A stretch of DNA of 64,000 bases from Zelopaecilomyces penicillatus (Eukaryota; Ascomycota; Sordariomycetes; Hypocreales; Pseudodiploosporaceae): the NCBI GenBank assembly GCA_005765155.1, contig VCCP01000002.1, positions 3,038,001-3,102,000 of the forward strand, given 5' to 3'. The notes below the pieces were generated by a model. It made no database searches. It worked only from the letters and a program-made list of their open reading frames with translations, and had not been told where the DNA came from. Below, piece after piece: positions 9,783 to 21,568 of this stretch. Every line of letters starts with the position of its first letter. Within the stretch, counting starts at the first letter, position 1. Position numbers and translations under genes: made by a program.

Positions 9783-11809
9783 CTAATAGGGACGGTAAGA
9801 CCAGATTCGAGCCTTCATGTCACCAGAACCTGTGGCGAAATAGTTGCCTTGCGGACTCGGCGCCACGGAGATGACGGAGTTCTTGTGGCCCTGGAGCATG
9901 AGCTGGGTAGTCCCGGTCCGCGGATCCCAGAACTGAACGCCACGATCCTTAGAGCCGGATAGTACCCAATTGGCATCTGGCGTTAATGCGACAGACAGAA
10001 CAAAGTCTCGATGACCTTCGAATGTCTTAACGCATTTGCCGCCCTTTGTTCCCGAGCTAGGGGCACCACGAGGCGTGCTGAGCTCCCACATCTTGATGGT
10101 TCTATCGAGACTGCCACTGACAAGGTCTTTGCCATTGGGCGAGAAAGCCACCGAGTAGACCGAGTCCTTATGACCGTCTGGACCCTCGAGGCGCTCCACC
10201 AAGAATCCAGACATGATGTCCCAAACTCGAACGCTCTTGTCCAGTGAGCCTGCAGCAACGAAATGGGTGTCGGGAGAAATAGCCACGGTAGTTACACCAT
10301 CCTCAATCGTCAGGGTCAATGTATTAGTTCCTTGTTCAATATCCCACAGCCGTACCGTCCTATCACCACTGCCAGATGCAATAGTACGTCCATCGCGCGC
10401 AAAATCGAGGGAATAGATATCTTGTTCGTGACCCGAAAAGTGATTGCGAATAGTCCGGGAGGCGATATCCCAAACCTAAAAGCACGTTAGACCATCAGGG
10501 GTGTAGCAAAGCAAATACACAAGCTAACAGGCCTTCACTTACTCTAATCAACTTATCTTCAGCACCTGTAGCAAGATAGCGTCCATCAGGGCTGAAGCAA
10601 ACACTACGAATGTAGAGATCCGCAGCCATATCCGAAGCATTGTGGTCCTCCAAGACGCAGACCTTTTCTCCCGTTTGCACGTCAAAGATCTGAGCAGATC
10701 GGTTGCAACCAGTGGCAACATATTTCCCGTCATGGCTGAACCTGACACAACAGACAACGCTCTCGTGAGTGAGGGAATGGACCAGGTCTACATCCAAGAC
10801 GCGCTGCACTTGCGGATTGAAAATGGCGTACCAGTCATTTCCTGTCTTCTTATGATGTGGAGCGACAGCATCTACCTCGAGATCGCCCAGGGCATTGCCC
10901 ACTGGGGGAGCACGTGGGCCGCCCATTCGACCGTGATCTGGTGTCGGGTGGCTAACTTGGGGCGATTGGGCATTGCCCGGATATGGAACTGGAGTATTAA
11001 TCTGAGGAGTAGCGGGGCCAACTGCATTGGGTGGCCGCCCGATTCCTCGCCTACCAGGACCAGGTGAAGCCGTGCTTTGGGGAGGCTGGGGGCCAATGCC
11101 GTTAGATACTGGGCCTTGAGGGTAGCCTTGTTGCTGATAAGGCGGCTGCTGCTGCTGCTGTTGGGCATTAGAATGAGGTGGAGGGACAGGCAGACCCGGA
11201 GGGCCTTGCGCCATTTGGTGCTGGGGGCCCATTTGCTGCTCCTGGGGAGGGGCGTGCTGCTGCGGCGGGGCAAGACCGCCTTGACTTCCGCCAGCCATGA
11301 TGCCACTGAACAAACCATTTCCAGGTGCGATTGATGGTGGCTGCTGCGAGGGCCCAGCATGCTGAGGAGGTCCCGGTAGACCGGCTGGTGGTGCTCCTTT
11401 TCGAGCGGCCTCAAGCTGATGTCGCAGCATAGAAATTTCTTCCTCGTACCTGCAGAGATGTAGTGTGTAAGCATGATAGGGAAACAGCCAGTAGTGTACA
11501 GAACGGATCACACTTACTTCTGCTTGAGAGTCATATGTGTCTGCTCCATCGCGTACACTTTTTCCCGAACTAGTTGCATCTCGCTGACTTGCGCTGAAAC
11601 TACACCACTGGTCAGTTTGCATGCATATATTGATTTGCGTTTCGCGCAGCACCACAGGCATAGCCTTGTGAAGACATACTCTGATGCTCGAAGTTCTCGC
11701 TCTGGCGCAGTTGAGTATCAAACTCGGCTCGGATTTGCTCGAGGAGCTCATTGAGGCGAGCGTTGCTAGGGGGCACGGCCCCCATGCCGCGATGCGAATA
11801 CATTGACAT
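9783..11809 (-). CDS. TUP1: Transcriptional co-repressor TUP1/RCO-1 (WD40)
   Basis: Four exons: 11809-11680, 11599-11518, 11449-10543, 10475-9783, giving 603 aa, close to the ~600 aa of Neurospora RCO-1. Residues ~12-90 form the Tup_N helical tetramerisation region (NARLNELLEQIRAEFDTQLRQSENFEHQ, then VSEMQLVREKVYAMEQTHMTLKQKYEEEISMLR). A Pro/Gln-rich linker follows (Q runs in about 100-220). The C-terminal half holds about seven WD40 repeats, with units such as VRLWDIEQG, VRVWDIMSG, IKMWEL and VQFWDPRTG, ending RIWSYRPY. The protein acts in the nucleus as the Tup1 partner of Ssn6/Cyc8 in gene repression, including conidiation and glucose-repressed genes. All introns (67-80 nt) have GTAAGT or GTATGT donors. 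Its upstream region is unusually long (to 15.7 kb). Confidence 0.95.
11142..11160 (+). repeat. CTG/CAG tract encoding poly-Gln in TUP1
   Basis: A short CTG repeat on the plus strand encodes consecutive glutamines in the Pro/Gln-rich linker of TUP1. Such tracts are common in this linker and vary in length between species. Confidence 0.7.
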
Positions 11810-14800
11810 TGCTGGTTGATAAGATGCGAAAAGAGATACGAAAGACGCGCTTATAGCTCGAACGCGGTGCTCGAGAGTAATCCGTGACGGCGGCAGCGGT
11901 GATGTTATTTCGTTACTGAGCGCGGCTTCAGGCCAGCTTTCGCCTCGATCCGGAGATCAGCAGGCGATGAGGCTGGCGCGCCTGGACGAAGCTAGCTGCG
12001 CAAGACACGACACAGATAATTAGAGGGCGACCGAGTGGCGCGACGAGGTGGCGTGAGCAATTTGATGGAAGTCGTCGTGACGTGTCGAGATAGATGGATA
12101 GATTGGAGGGAGTGATGAGATGGGGATGGAGCGTTGTGGAGCGGCAGAGGGAGAAAAAAAAGAAGGTGAGAGAGAGGCAATGGAGGCTTAGGCTGGGGAT
12201 GATGGGATAGTGGAGCAGTGGAAGCGAGCAGTGGCTTCAGGTAGAGCCGCCTGGAGACCAGAGAACAGTTTGGGTGGGTGTAGGGGAAATACAGGTAATA
12301 ATTACACCACAAGTCCTCCGTCCTGTACCTCTCTCAGGGCTCGGTGGTACGTCCTGACAAGAAGGAACATGTGTGCGCATTTACCTCAACGCACGTCCTG
12401 CTGGACGTGCGCAGCCTCAAGGTACAACGGGGTGTTCAATGCAGGCTGGGGCTGGCGAGGCCGGGGTGATGCTTTTGAGCGGGTGGATCCCAGCCACTGG
12501 ATGGGTGATGGCACTTTGGGGAAAGGGGTGTGAGGCTGTAGGTTGCGAGATGCGAGGGTATGGGGTTGGGTTTGTGGCTGAGTCACCATATTTTTGCTGT
12601 CTGTGTTAAGGAATAGGTAGTTGTCCACTAGCAATTATTACCTTATCTACCTAGTAGTAACTACCATACCACTGATGGCCGTTGTCCAACAGCAGATTAT
12701 TCCAGCAATTACATTCCTTCCAAGGGATCACAGTGGCTTCCAGTTAACCGCTATCTCAGTCAAGCAAGGCACTTCAACAAAACAAAGGGCTTTAGGTACA
12801 GTATTAGATACTATGCAATAAGTACCTCCCACCAGCACCTAACATACAGCCTATATAAGTAGTACGTGAGAATATGCTTTGCGTTGTACAACGTGTCATA
12901 TGCACACGATGATAATTTACGAATAACCTTGCCTACTATCTACGTTCTTGATGTGCCGATTGATATGCAACTTCGTCCTGCATCGGCATCCGTACATCAA
13001 AACATTCACGGGCTCCATTCTCCACCTGTAGGCTTATGGACGGGCACAGTACTACCTTATGGACAAGAGGCAGTCAGGGTTGCGACATGGTGGGGGCGGC
13101 GGACGAAAGGCTTCCAGTGGGTGCTTGGGTGTCTATAGGTACAGGTACGTACGCGCAAGTGTGCTTAGTGGGTGTCTGCAAAGGCAATGCCAGGTAGGAG
13201 GAGGTATAGTAGGTAGCTGCGGTAGGGACATGCAGGGTGGGTGGGTACGCGATACCAGAAAGGTACCTACGGCTGTGCGGGACCCACCCCTTCATTCTTG
13301 TCAGCCCATAGTACTGCTCTAGGTACTTCATCTAGTATTGTGTCTTAAATGTGAGTTGCAAGGTCTGGATCCGCATGGTCAGTGCTTGTCAAGGAGGGTG
13401 TGCAGATTGGGGGAGTGAAGCTGACTCTCCCAAGGGCGGTACTCCAAGCAACATCCACCCTCATGCTTCTCATGTACGGAGTATGTCGATCCATGACCCC
13501 TTCACCCATGACTTACCTCTCTTTGGTAGCTTCGATGTGCCTGGTTTGTGTTGTTTTTATCTTACGTCAAATCGCATTTGTAGCAGCACACTAGGCAGAC
13601 ATATAAAAAGCCGTTGACTCGTTGGACATGTTTTCACCTAAAGCTACTTAGATATGTAGTGATTCTTGCTGGGTCATGGTTCCCTCAATCACCTGTAAAC
13701 AGAAGAACAGCATCTCTGCCTACGTACTGAAGATATGGCAACCGTCCCCTGCCACAGTGCCTGTTCTGATCATGATATGTGGCTGGCGGGTGTGGGTCGA
13801 TAGCGCTCTAACCCAGCTGAAAAAGCAAATATATTATAGCGTTAGACTCAAGTTAGGCACACCTTCCTACGTTAGGACGCATCCATCCATATTTAGCCCG
13901 CAGTATGGACGTCTAATCCCAAGCTGCATGGCACTACCACCTCGATGGGCACGTACTTCTCCCACACATATTCCATCCAATATGCACGAAAGCATGCAAC
14001 TAACTACTACGTAGTAGGGCGACTTTTGTTCCTCTCATAGACATGGTTTCTACGTGGCAAATGCATGCCTGACCTATGTTGTCTCCTCCATCTCCCATAA
14101 GAGCCTGTCATCAACTGAAGCACAAATTATTTATATCCAGGATTTTGTCAGTTGTTCGAGTAGTAAACTACTTGATTCACGGCAATACCTCACCGTGGAT
14201 CATCGTCAGGCGTCCCGTCAATATAAGGTCTTCTAGTTACCACCCTTTATCCCAGGGCCTAGAAATCATCAATTCGGGAACACTTATCCATATGAGGCAA
14301 ATAAATTCACGGTGCCGTTCGTGTGGGTCATCTATTACCATCAAGTGCCGTTCAAACCGCAGGGTATTTGGTCGAGATCAAGATATGATGTATGGTGTAC
14401 GTAGATACTTCGAGTCTCTTGCTTGACTCATGTCCCTTATGAACAGTCTGGGGTGCATCACTCGAATACCAATTGCAGCTTATACAGATGGGTTCCTCGG
14501 TTTCTTCTTCTCTTCACTTAATCAAGCTACGCCAGCTACTAACCTAATGTTGTCTGTATGGGACGAAGCATCTAATGGTACCAAACCCCTTTGGATCGTG
14601 CCTTGTCGATGGGCGTGTTTGATATATTCGGTCCGCCTGCATTCTAATCTTAGGAGCGCTTTGGCTACCCCTGCCTTCCTTACATCTCACTATTCTCGCG
14701 AACGTCAATTGTCTCCTGTAGAGAATCATAGGTAGACAACAATCAGAGGCGTCATGCACTTCATACTTGAGTGTACCAACATATTTTAGACAACGCCCCC

Positions 14801-15718
14801 CCTCTTTGTTTTTTTCCCTCCAGCTTCGTGTTGTACCTTAAATTGAGTTACCATGATCCACATCGAGCCTTTGAGCGTGAAACCAACTGGTCAACGATCG
14901 CTCTAATCCTTGCCGTCATATCATATCTCAAGGCCTTGTTCAGCGCCCACTGTTACGATGAGCTCACTTTGCAGAACTTCAATTTTACTACCCACTGAAC
15001 ATGAATGCAAATCGTGTGGGTATGCTTGTCATTTTTCACCCATGCAAGCATGCAAAGCGTCATTGATCGTTTTTGCGGCATGTGAAAATGAGCAACGCAG
15101 CCCGTGAGTATGGCGACCTATCCAGACGACTCTTCTCGTCTTCGCTCATTCTTCTTTCTCTTTGGGTTTCCTACCAATATTTGTGCCATCTTCAGTTTAT
15201 ATTTCTAGAATCGCACATCACTATTAATGGTTATGCTGTGGTCATACATTCCACCACCCTCTCAATAACCAAGCCAAAATGCTCCCGTGGTCACCTTCCC
15301 TTACATTTCTGGGTTGATGCTACTAAGCAAGCATCGCTATGACATGGCACATGATATGTGAAGTCTGGCTTAGGGGACTAGTTAGTGATTATGAAAGTTA
15401 AAATTCAAAACTCCGAGAACTAAACTATAGGGCAGCCTGCCTGTGTTCAATGATTCTCACCAACGCGCAAATGTCCTCCCTCTCAACCCAACCTGATACA
15501 AAGTAAATAATACAGTTTTATTGTGTTGTTTTTCTCTCTTCTTGGTTTTATTCGCTTGATTTGATATGATAACCTCCGCAGAGGACGGAAGGGTTCGTCG
15601 TATCTCTGCAGTTGTTGTGACTGGAAAGGCAAGTGTTTCTTCAGCTTTGAGAGGATGCGAATCTATCAAATCGAGACGAGCGTCAAGATTGGCTGTTGCA
15701 CGAATCCGTGTCCAAATA
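11810..15718. other. 3.9-kb gene-free region between TUP1 start and DUF2015 stop
   Basis: The part next to TUP1 (11810-12330) is purine-rich on the plus strand, so pyrimidine-rich in the TUP1 direction, consistent with leader and promoter. Beyond that, ORFs are short (up to ~115 codons), overlap in both strands and show no family resemblance. The region contains a TACGGAGTA word at 13475-13483 and several TAGGTA words. The 3' flank of DUF2015 lies at its right edge. I looked for tRNA, 5S and snRNA signatures and saw none. Confidence 0.45.
13475..13483. repeat. TACGGAGTA word, one of four exact copies
   Basis: Exact copies of this 9-mer (either strand) stand at 13475-13483, 24922-24930, 44676-44684 and 57898-57906; near copies occur at 48613-48621, 54193-54200 and 45722-45729. 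All lie in non-coding DNA. Function is unknown. Confidence 0.6.
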
Positions 15719-16105
15719 TTATGAGAAGCTAACAAACTTCGGATCTCTGGGCCGCCCATCAGCTCCGATACCGTTGGCCTTGAACCGATTTTCCATGTAG
15801 ACCTTGCGTGCCTGGTCAAAAGTCATCCTCCTCTTCTTCATGATTCTGAGGACTTCAGCCTTGCTCGCCTCATCGAGACCGGCGCGACTATCACCTGCAT
15901 CAACATTTCCAGTCAAGTCAAAGGTGCTGCTCGAGAGCCCAGCCTCAATGTCGCCGGCGAAACTGGATGGGAGTTGGGAGTATATGTATCCCGCGCCGGG
16001 TAGGTGGACGTCGGGAAGATGGTGAGTCCAGTGGGATCGCGTGAAGAAGAGAGCAGTCGCGGTGACAATGAGGAAGAAACATAAAGAGTAGAGAAGAAAA
16101 GCCAT
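15719..16105 (-). CDS. DUF2015 small membrane-anchored fungal protein
   Basis: Intronless, 128 aa. Residues ~3-22 are a hydrophobic helix (LLYSLCFFLIVTATALFF), likely a signal anchor. The conserved C-terminal block reads LDEASKAEVLRIMKKRRMTFDQARKVYMENRF followed by GADGRPRDPKFVSFS, which I recognise as the fungal DUF2015 family. Family function is not established to my knowledge; the DEA...FDQAR...Y pattern suggests a short helical module outside the membrane. It is transcribed divergently from the eL28 gene, with 540 bases between starts. Confidence 0.85.
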   Translation of the reverse strand: MAFLLYSLCFFLIVTATALFFTRSHWTHHLPDVHLPGAGYIYSQLPSSFAGDIEAGLSSSTFDLTGNVDAGDSRAGLDEASKAEVLRIMKKRRMTFDQARKVYMENRFKANGIGADGRPRDPKFVSFS

Positions 16106-16645
16106 GGTAAAGTCGATCTTGACGTGGAGTGATGCGTTAGGCTTGGGCGATCAAGCGCAGACTGCAGTGACAGCAGGAAGATAGTAAGCCTTTCGTTTGG
16201 CAGAGAGTTTGCGCTTCAACCATCACCGCTCCGAGCAGCATAGAAAGCCTGATGCTATTTTCTGGGAGCGAGTTGCTTGCTATCAATAGACATTCACGAT
16301 AGAGGGACAATGTGACAGAGCACGAAACAGGAGGCGTGAGCTGACACATCATCGCCTTTGCCCGACACGAGGTACCTGGGCCTTTGGTGTTTCACAGGCG
16401 CGGGCCGAAGCATCTATCGAAGCACGAGCCACATGGCTGCATTGTGGCTGTGCCCGGTTTGCGCCTGGACACGTTTGACGCAATTATCGACGATAAGCAG
16501 TAATACTCGATTACAGAGGCACTAACCGCAAAGCGGCATCTAAGCGATCCCACACTTTCCAGACTTGCACGTCAATTTCGAGAGTTATCGTCGGACAGCT
16601 GTGAGAAACCATTTCAAGGCGTCGCTCATCCTCAATATCATCACA
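16106..16645. promoter_or_regulatory. Shared divergent promoter region, DUF2015 / eL28
   Basis: 540 bases separate the two start codons, and both genes point outward, so the interval must hold both promoters. No TATA box near the expected place is obvious. I see no ORF of substance. Confidence 0.5.
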
Positions 16646-17400
16646 ATGGCCTCCTCTGCGCTCCCCAACATTTCCTCGGACCTGGTCTGGGAGATCGTCC
16701 GTAAGTAGGATCAAACTTCGCGCGGCTGGAATGAAGCACTGAAGCTGGCTGTCCAGGCAACAACAACAGCTTCCTCGTCAAGAGCGGTCGCAATGGCGGC
16801 GTCCAGTTTTCTCGCGATCCCTTGAACCTAGTCAACAAGAATAGCCGAAAGGTATGCTTTGGTTAGGATGGGGTATCATATTGAGCCCTGTTCCAACAAC
16901 CACTCCATGACCAAGAGATAGTGGCTAACTGGCACACAGTACGCTGGCTTCGTCAACAACAAGGTACGGCGCGAATCGAGCGCATCCTCGAAATAAAGGG
17001 TACGATTAACTAAGATTTCCAATTACTAGGCTATCGGAGTCGTTCCCAATGAGAAAGGCGGCGTTGTTGTGATCAGCAAGAAGCCCCAGTCTGCTTCCAA
17101 GCCTGCCGAGGCTGTTTCCAAGACTACCATCAGCGGTGGCAAGTCAAACAGAAAGTGAGTGAGCCTTTATATTGAAGCTAACGGTATATGATGTGATGTG
17201 TCTTGAGGACTGATTGGCTGGATATCAGGACCTACAAGGCCGTTGCTAGTCAGACGGCTAAGCAGGGCTACCGAGGCGATCTTCGCAGTGCCGCTGTCGA
17301 GCGTGCCTCCGCCATTCGTCACTCTCAGAAGCCCGTCAAGCCCACTCCCGAGTCCAAGCTGAGGGGAAACGCTGCCAAGAAGGCTGCTGAGACATCTTAA
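16646..17400 (+). CDS. 60S ribosomal protein eL28
   Basis: Five exons: 16646-16700, 16757-16851, 16940-16963, 17030-17154, 17229-17400, giving 156 aa. The sequence (SSDLVWEIVRNNNSFLVK, then FSRDPLNLVNKNSRKYAGFVNNKAIGV, then TYKAVASQTAKQGYRGDLRSAAVERASAIRHSQKP) is a typical eL28 (L28e) protein of the large subunit. S. cerevisiae has lost this protein, while most filamentous fungi and animals keep it. The third exon is only 24 nt. Introns are 56-88 nt with consensus donors (GTAAGT, GTATGC, GTACGG, GTGAGT). Four introns in 156 codons is intron-dense, as usual for fungal ribosomal protein genes. Confidence 0.93.
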
Positions 17401-18464
17401 GCAAAGGAAGAAAAGGAGAATGGGGCGAGGATAGCTACATCAGTGATGGTAATGCTGCTTCTGGAGGGAACCTAGGCGGGGGCCTGGAAAAGATGTACTA
17501 CATCAATTAGGCATTGTCACGGCCCTAGCTTGGCATTAGAGCGCAAGACTGCCAATAGAACAGGCTTGTTTCTTATGAAGCATCAGACTTTCGAAGTTAC
17601 TCATCGAGGATACGGCTCCCTTGATCAAGTCCATAATTCCCATACAATTGTCACACGTGAAGTACAGTTTTCTATCATAATGGTGGCGCGGAGCTGTTAG
17701 ACCCCCAGTTCCAAGGGAATCAGTTTTGGTCAGCGAGCGTCATGCAACTGGGCGGCAAATGGATTGGAAATACCCACAACTTTGATTCGGGCTATCGGTG
17801 TCTGACCCTTTGGCTATGGTTGCATGTAGCGAATTACCAGTTTGTAGTGATGGTAGTGTGTCTAGGGGGACAAGAATCAGGTCTCAGGCTTCCATCATTC
17901 GAAGCAGTAGTTCTGCTTTAGACAAAACGAAACCTGTCTTGGTGCAATGGTGCACAAATAGAAATGATATATTTTAGCTACGTCAAAACTCTTGCAGCGA
18001 TCCTCTAAAACGTCGTCTAAGAGTAGGTAGGTAAAACTATTGACAAAACAAGGAACAGCGATTGGCTTGACCAGAAACCATGGAAATAATGGAACCAAAT
18101 CTATCAACTATCGAGACTTCCTATTCATATATATAGCCAAATTTAGTCTAGTACTTTGCAACTGGCTTCGGATCATGTCTAATGTAACAATCACAAGTGT
18201 CGCTGACGTTATCCGCGTGCGAGCCTGCGCGGTAAGAACAAACCTCGGAACCGTGATCTCTCCACCCAAACACACTCGCTTGATCCGAGGTGTCGTCACA
18301 AGTCGGGCAGCCGGGCACAGGCTCGGAACTTGACGGATGCGTGGGAACAAGAATGATGGAATGGCTTATGAAGCTCAGTATTTACTTGCTGTACTCAAAT
18401 ACAATGGCCCGGTTGAACGGAAGGTACTGGCTTCCAGCGCAAGCGCTTCTTCCCGATCTCGCCT
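17401..18464. other. Intergenic: 3' flank of eL28 and distal MDH upstream region
   Basis: No coding frame longer than ~100 codons and no RNA gene signature is visible. The last few hundred bases before 18465 lead into the CCAAT/TATA promoter of the malate dehydrogenase gene. Confidence 0.45.
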
Positions 18465-18465
18465 T

Positions 18466-18540
18466 CCAATCCCGGTGCACGCCCCCCAATAGACCAGGCA
18501 GCTCTCTCCCCCAATCCAATGCCCCTCTCCTCGCTATAAA
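18466..18540 (+). promoter_or_regulatory. CCAAT boxes and TATA box of the MDH promoter
   Basis: CCAAT occurs at 18466-18470, 18486-18490, 18511-18515 and 18516-18520, followed by TATAAA at 18535-18540. This is 280 bases upstream of the MDH start and on the coding strand. A pyrimidine-rich stretch at about 18665-18700 follows, typical of the start region of highly expressed fungal genes. CCAAT-binding (HAP) complexes control respiratory and carbon genes in fungi; that link here is inferred. Confidence 0.6.
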
Positions 18541-18819
18541 GTGGGTGGACTAGGGCGGTAGCTATTACCTGTAGGTTTACCCCTCCACGTCTCTCCTCTC
18601 GGCGCGGATGGTGCAACACTCACATGGAGAGACTCGTGTCAAAACGCCGCGCATCCCATCTTATCAGTTGCCTATTTACCTCCCTCCCCCCCTCCAACCT
18701 CATTTCTTCTTCATCACTAGAGAACCTATCATTGTCGTGACTGAACTAAAAAATTATACAACTGCCATCCGTCAATTTCAGCACCGCAACTCTTCTCACA
18801 TAACACGATATCCATCACA

Positions 18820-20291
18820 ATGGTCAAAGCTGGTACGAAGCTATGCCCCTCAATCCCCTCGACCCCGCACGAGTCTGCCCATTTTGACGGGAGCCAAGTG
18901 CAGCTTGTCACTGTGGGTTGGGACAGTTAATAGCTGACAAGTAAATCTCATCACAGTTGTCGCTGGCGCCTCTGGAGGCATTGGTCAGGTATGCGAATTG
19001 ACTTGCTTCTCATATCTCTCAGGAGTTGTTTTCACTGCAGTAGCTAACAGCGTACATTTCTATATAGCCCCTCTCGTTGCTGCTCAAGACCAGCTCTCTC
19101 ATTGACGAGCTTGCCCTTTACGATGTTGTGAACACCCCCGGCGTCGCAGCTGATCTCTCCCACATCTCATCCCCTGCGGTAAGCTACCATCTCCCTCAGC
19201 TAGCTTGAATATCCATTGGCCCGAACACCATCACTCTCATGAATGCCCGCTAATTAGCGCTACTGTAGAAAATTAATGGCTATCTGCCTGCCAATGACGG
19301 GGCTAAGGCCGCGTTCAAGGATGCTGACATTATCGTCATTCCTGCTGGCATTCCTCGTAGGTCCTGCCAAAACATAATATCCATCATGTATATGTATTCT
19401 AAACGGCAAACAATGCAGGCAAACCCGGCATGACCCGTGACGATCTCTTCAAAATCAATGCTGGCATTGTTAAGGGTTTGGTCGAAATCGCTGCCGAAGT
19501 CGCCCCCAAGGCTTTCATTCTCGTCATCTCGAACCCCGTCAATTCAACGGTCCCCATTTCGGCTGAGGTTCTCAAGGCTAAGAAGGTATTCAACGCACAG
19601 CGTCTCTTCGGCGTTACTACTTTGGACATTGTCCGTGCGGAAACCTTTGTTGCAGAGATCATTGGCGAGTCCCAACCTCAGAAGCTCACCATACCCATCG
19701 TTGGTGGACACTCCGGGGAGACCATTGTTCCTCTTTTCAGCAAGGCCAACCCTGCGGTCGACATCCCCGCTGACAAATATGACGCTCTCATCAAACGAAT
19801 CCAATTTGGAGGTGATGAAGTCGTTGCGGCTAAAGATGGTGCCGGGTCCGCCACTCTCTCTATGGCATACGCCGGTTTCCGGTAAGTGTTTTGAAAATAA
19901 AATAAAAAACTGATTATAACGGGCATCGGTGATTGATGTGGTAACCATAGGTTCGCCGAAAAGGTTCTGAGGGCCGTTAAGGGCGAGAAGGGCCTTGTTG
20001 AGCCCAGTTACGTCTATCTCCCCGGCATCCCTGGAGGCGATGCCATCGCGAAGAAGCTTGGTTGCGAATTCTTCTCAGTTCCCATTGAACTCGGAGTGAG
20101 CCAATTCTCCCGTCGTCAATGGGTGGACATTTTAGCTAACCAAGATGTAGCCTAATGGCGCAGAGAAAGCAACAAACCCCTTGGAGGACATCACCGAGAA
20201 GGAGCAAGACCTCCTTAGCAAAGCCGTTGAGGGCCTCAAGGGCAACATCAAGAAGGGCATCGACTTCGCTCACAACCCTCCCCAAAAGTGA
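18820..20291 (+). CDS. Malate dehydrogenase, NAD-dependent, without presequence
   Basis: Seven exons: 18820-18832, 18957-18988, 19068-19178, 19269-19356, 19419-19881, 19951-20095, 20151-20291, giving 330 aa. NAD-binding GASGGIG lies at residues 8-14. Catalytic features are present: R82 and R88 (GIPRKPGMTRDD), N120 (ISNPVNSTVPI), D151 (FGVTTLDIVRAETF) and H179 (GGHSGETIVPL). It interconverts malate and oxaloacetate. The chain starts MVKAVVAGASGG with no mitochondrial presequence, and ends NPPQK with no PTS1, so it is most likely the cytosolic enzyme of the mitochondrial-like MDH type. The first exon encodes only 13 nt and intron 1 is 124 nt, longer than the others (55-90 nt). A promoter with CCAAT boxes and TATAAA lies upstream. 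Confidence 0.95.
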
Positions 20292-20658
20292 ACATTTCCC
20301 CAACCCAAACCAGTGAGCAGCTTCGCGAAAAAGAAGTTGGCTTGAGAACAATAGCTATGACGCTAGGTACTATACATGGACAAAAGGCCCAGGTTGCTGA
20401 TGTTTAATTTTTCTTTGGTAGGCTGTAAAGTGTTTGGTATGAGGTTAACCTCCAAGGATCCTTCCGCTAGGATTTCATCATTCGTCATCTAGTGCTGAGC
20501 AGGGATGTATGAGAATTATGGTTATGAGCTTTTGAAATTGGTGGAGTCGGTTGGGGTCAATCGGTTCGCACAAGGTTTCGGGGAGAAGTACATCAAGTTG
20601 CAGCATGTTCGCCCAAGATGTGAACCGAATAAAAAGTACTCTTCTTACATCTGTGTTA
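20292..20658. other. Convergent 3' flanks of MDH and TRS33
   Basis: 367 bases between facing stop codons. I see no gene. An AATAAA-type sequence occurs near 20626 on the plus strand, inside the region where MDH and TRS33 transcripts may overlap. Confidence 0.5.
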
Positions 20659-21568
20659 CTATGACTTGGCTGGAAGAGATTTGATTTGGAATACAGCGCC
20701 TGGCAGCTCGTTAATTTCCGCCTGGACTGCGGCGTTGATGCCCAGGGCAGCCAAAGCACCCCTAACAATGCCGCATGGGAACCAAAGAAACTAAGACTCA
20801 GTAAGCATCCGAATAGCACGATCTGAAATGATACAACATACTGGCTGTGCACGAACTACCGCTTGGCTCCCTGTCTCCGTACTCATTCGTGAAAAGGGAC
20901 GAAAGGTATTGTCTGTCAGAACGTATACTCCCTGTAGAACATTAGCTTGTGATTTTTTATGTATTGATGATTCCAGTCTAAGTACGTGCCCTGTGGTTTG
21001 TCTTTAAGTTGTCTATATTCTTCCCGAACACCAAAGACCAGAGATCCTTGCAGAGAAACTTGATCACGTCAAGTGTATCATTGAACCGCGGTCGGTCTTT
21101 GGAGAACCTGTAGATGAGATTATATGAGTATCATGCAAAACCAGCAGCCTTTCAGCCAAAGTCACTCGTCTGGCCAGTGAAATGCGAGGAGGGAGAATTG
21201 GCGAACCTTTCAACAAGTCCTTGCCCTACTCGGTAACCCTGGGACTCCAATCTGTAGTGCACAGCATCAAGGTGCTCTTCGTCGTCCAGTCGGCGAGGGA
21301 TGGAAGCAGAGGAGCCTGCAACAACACCGCGGTTGCTTGTCGTCGCCGACTCTGCCACTGTCGATGAGGGTGGTGGTGGGACGTTGCCCAGTCCATTTGT
21401 CGCAAAAGCAGCGTCGGGGTGGTGGGTGATCGAGGCGTCACGCTGTGTGGTGACGCGTTGGGCAAGCGGTACAAGCTCGATGAGAAGGAAGTCGAGACAT
21501 GAGGAGCTGAGGAACGAGGCGGTCGGGTCGGACGAGTTGTAGGGGGGCATTACCGGAGACAAAGACAT
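20659..21568 (-). CDS. TRS33: TRAPP complex subunit TRS33 (Bet3 family)
   Basis: Four exons: 21568-21207, 21107-20990, 20931-20842, 20790-20659, giving 233 aa. Family stretches are SSCLDFLLIELVPLAQRV, YRLESQGYRVGQGLVERFSKDRPRFNDTLDVIKFLCKDLW, NIDNLKTNHRGVYVLTDN, and RAQPFLWFPCGIVRGALAALGINAAVQAEINELPGAVFQIK. TRS33/TRAPPC6 is a core TRAPP subunit in ER-Golgi tethering and Rab activation. An insert of about 60 low-complexity residues (36-95) lies in the N-terminal part, common in filamentous fungi. Two splice sites are odd: intron 1 has donor GTTCGC, and intron 2 keeps the conserved NHRGVYV only with a GC donor (GCACGT). A GT-AG alternative (exon 2 to 20986, next exon four bases later) gives NHRALYV, so this junction is uncertain. 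Confidence 0.88.
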
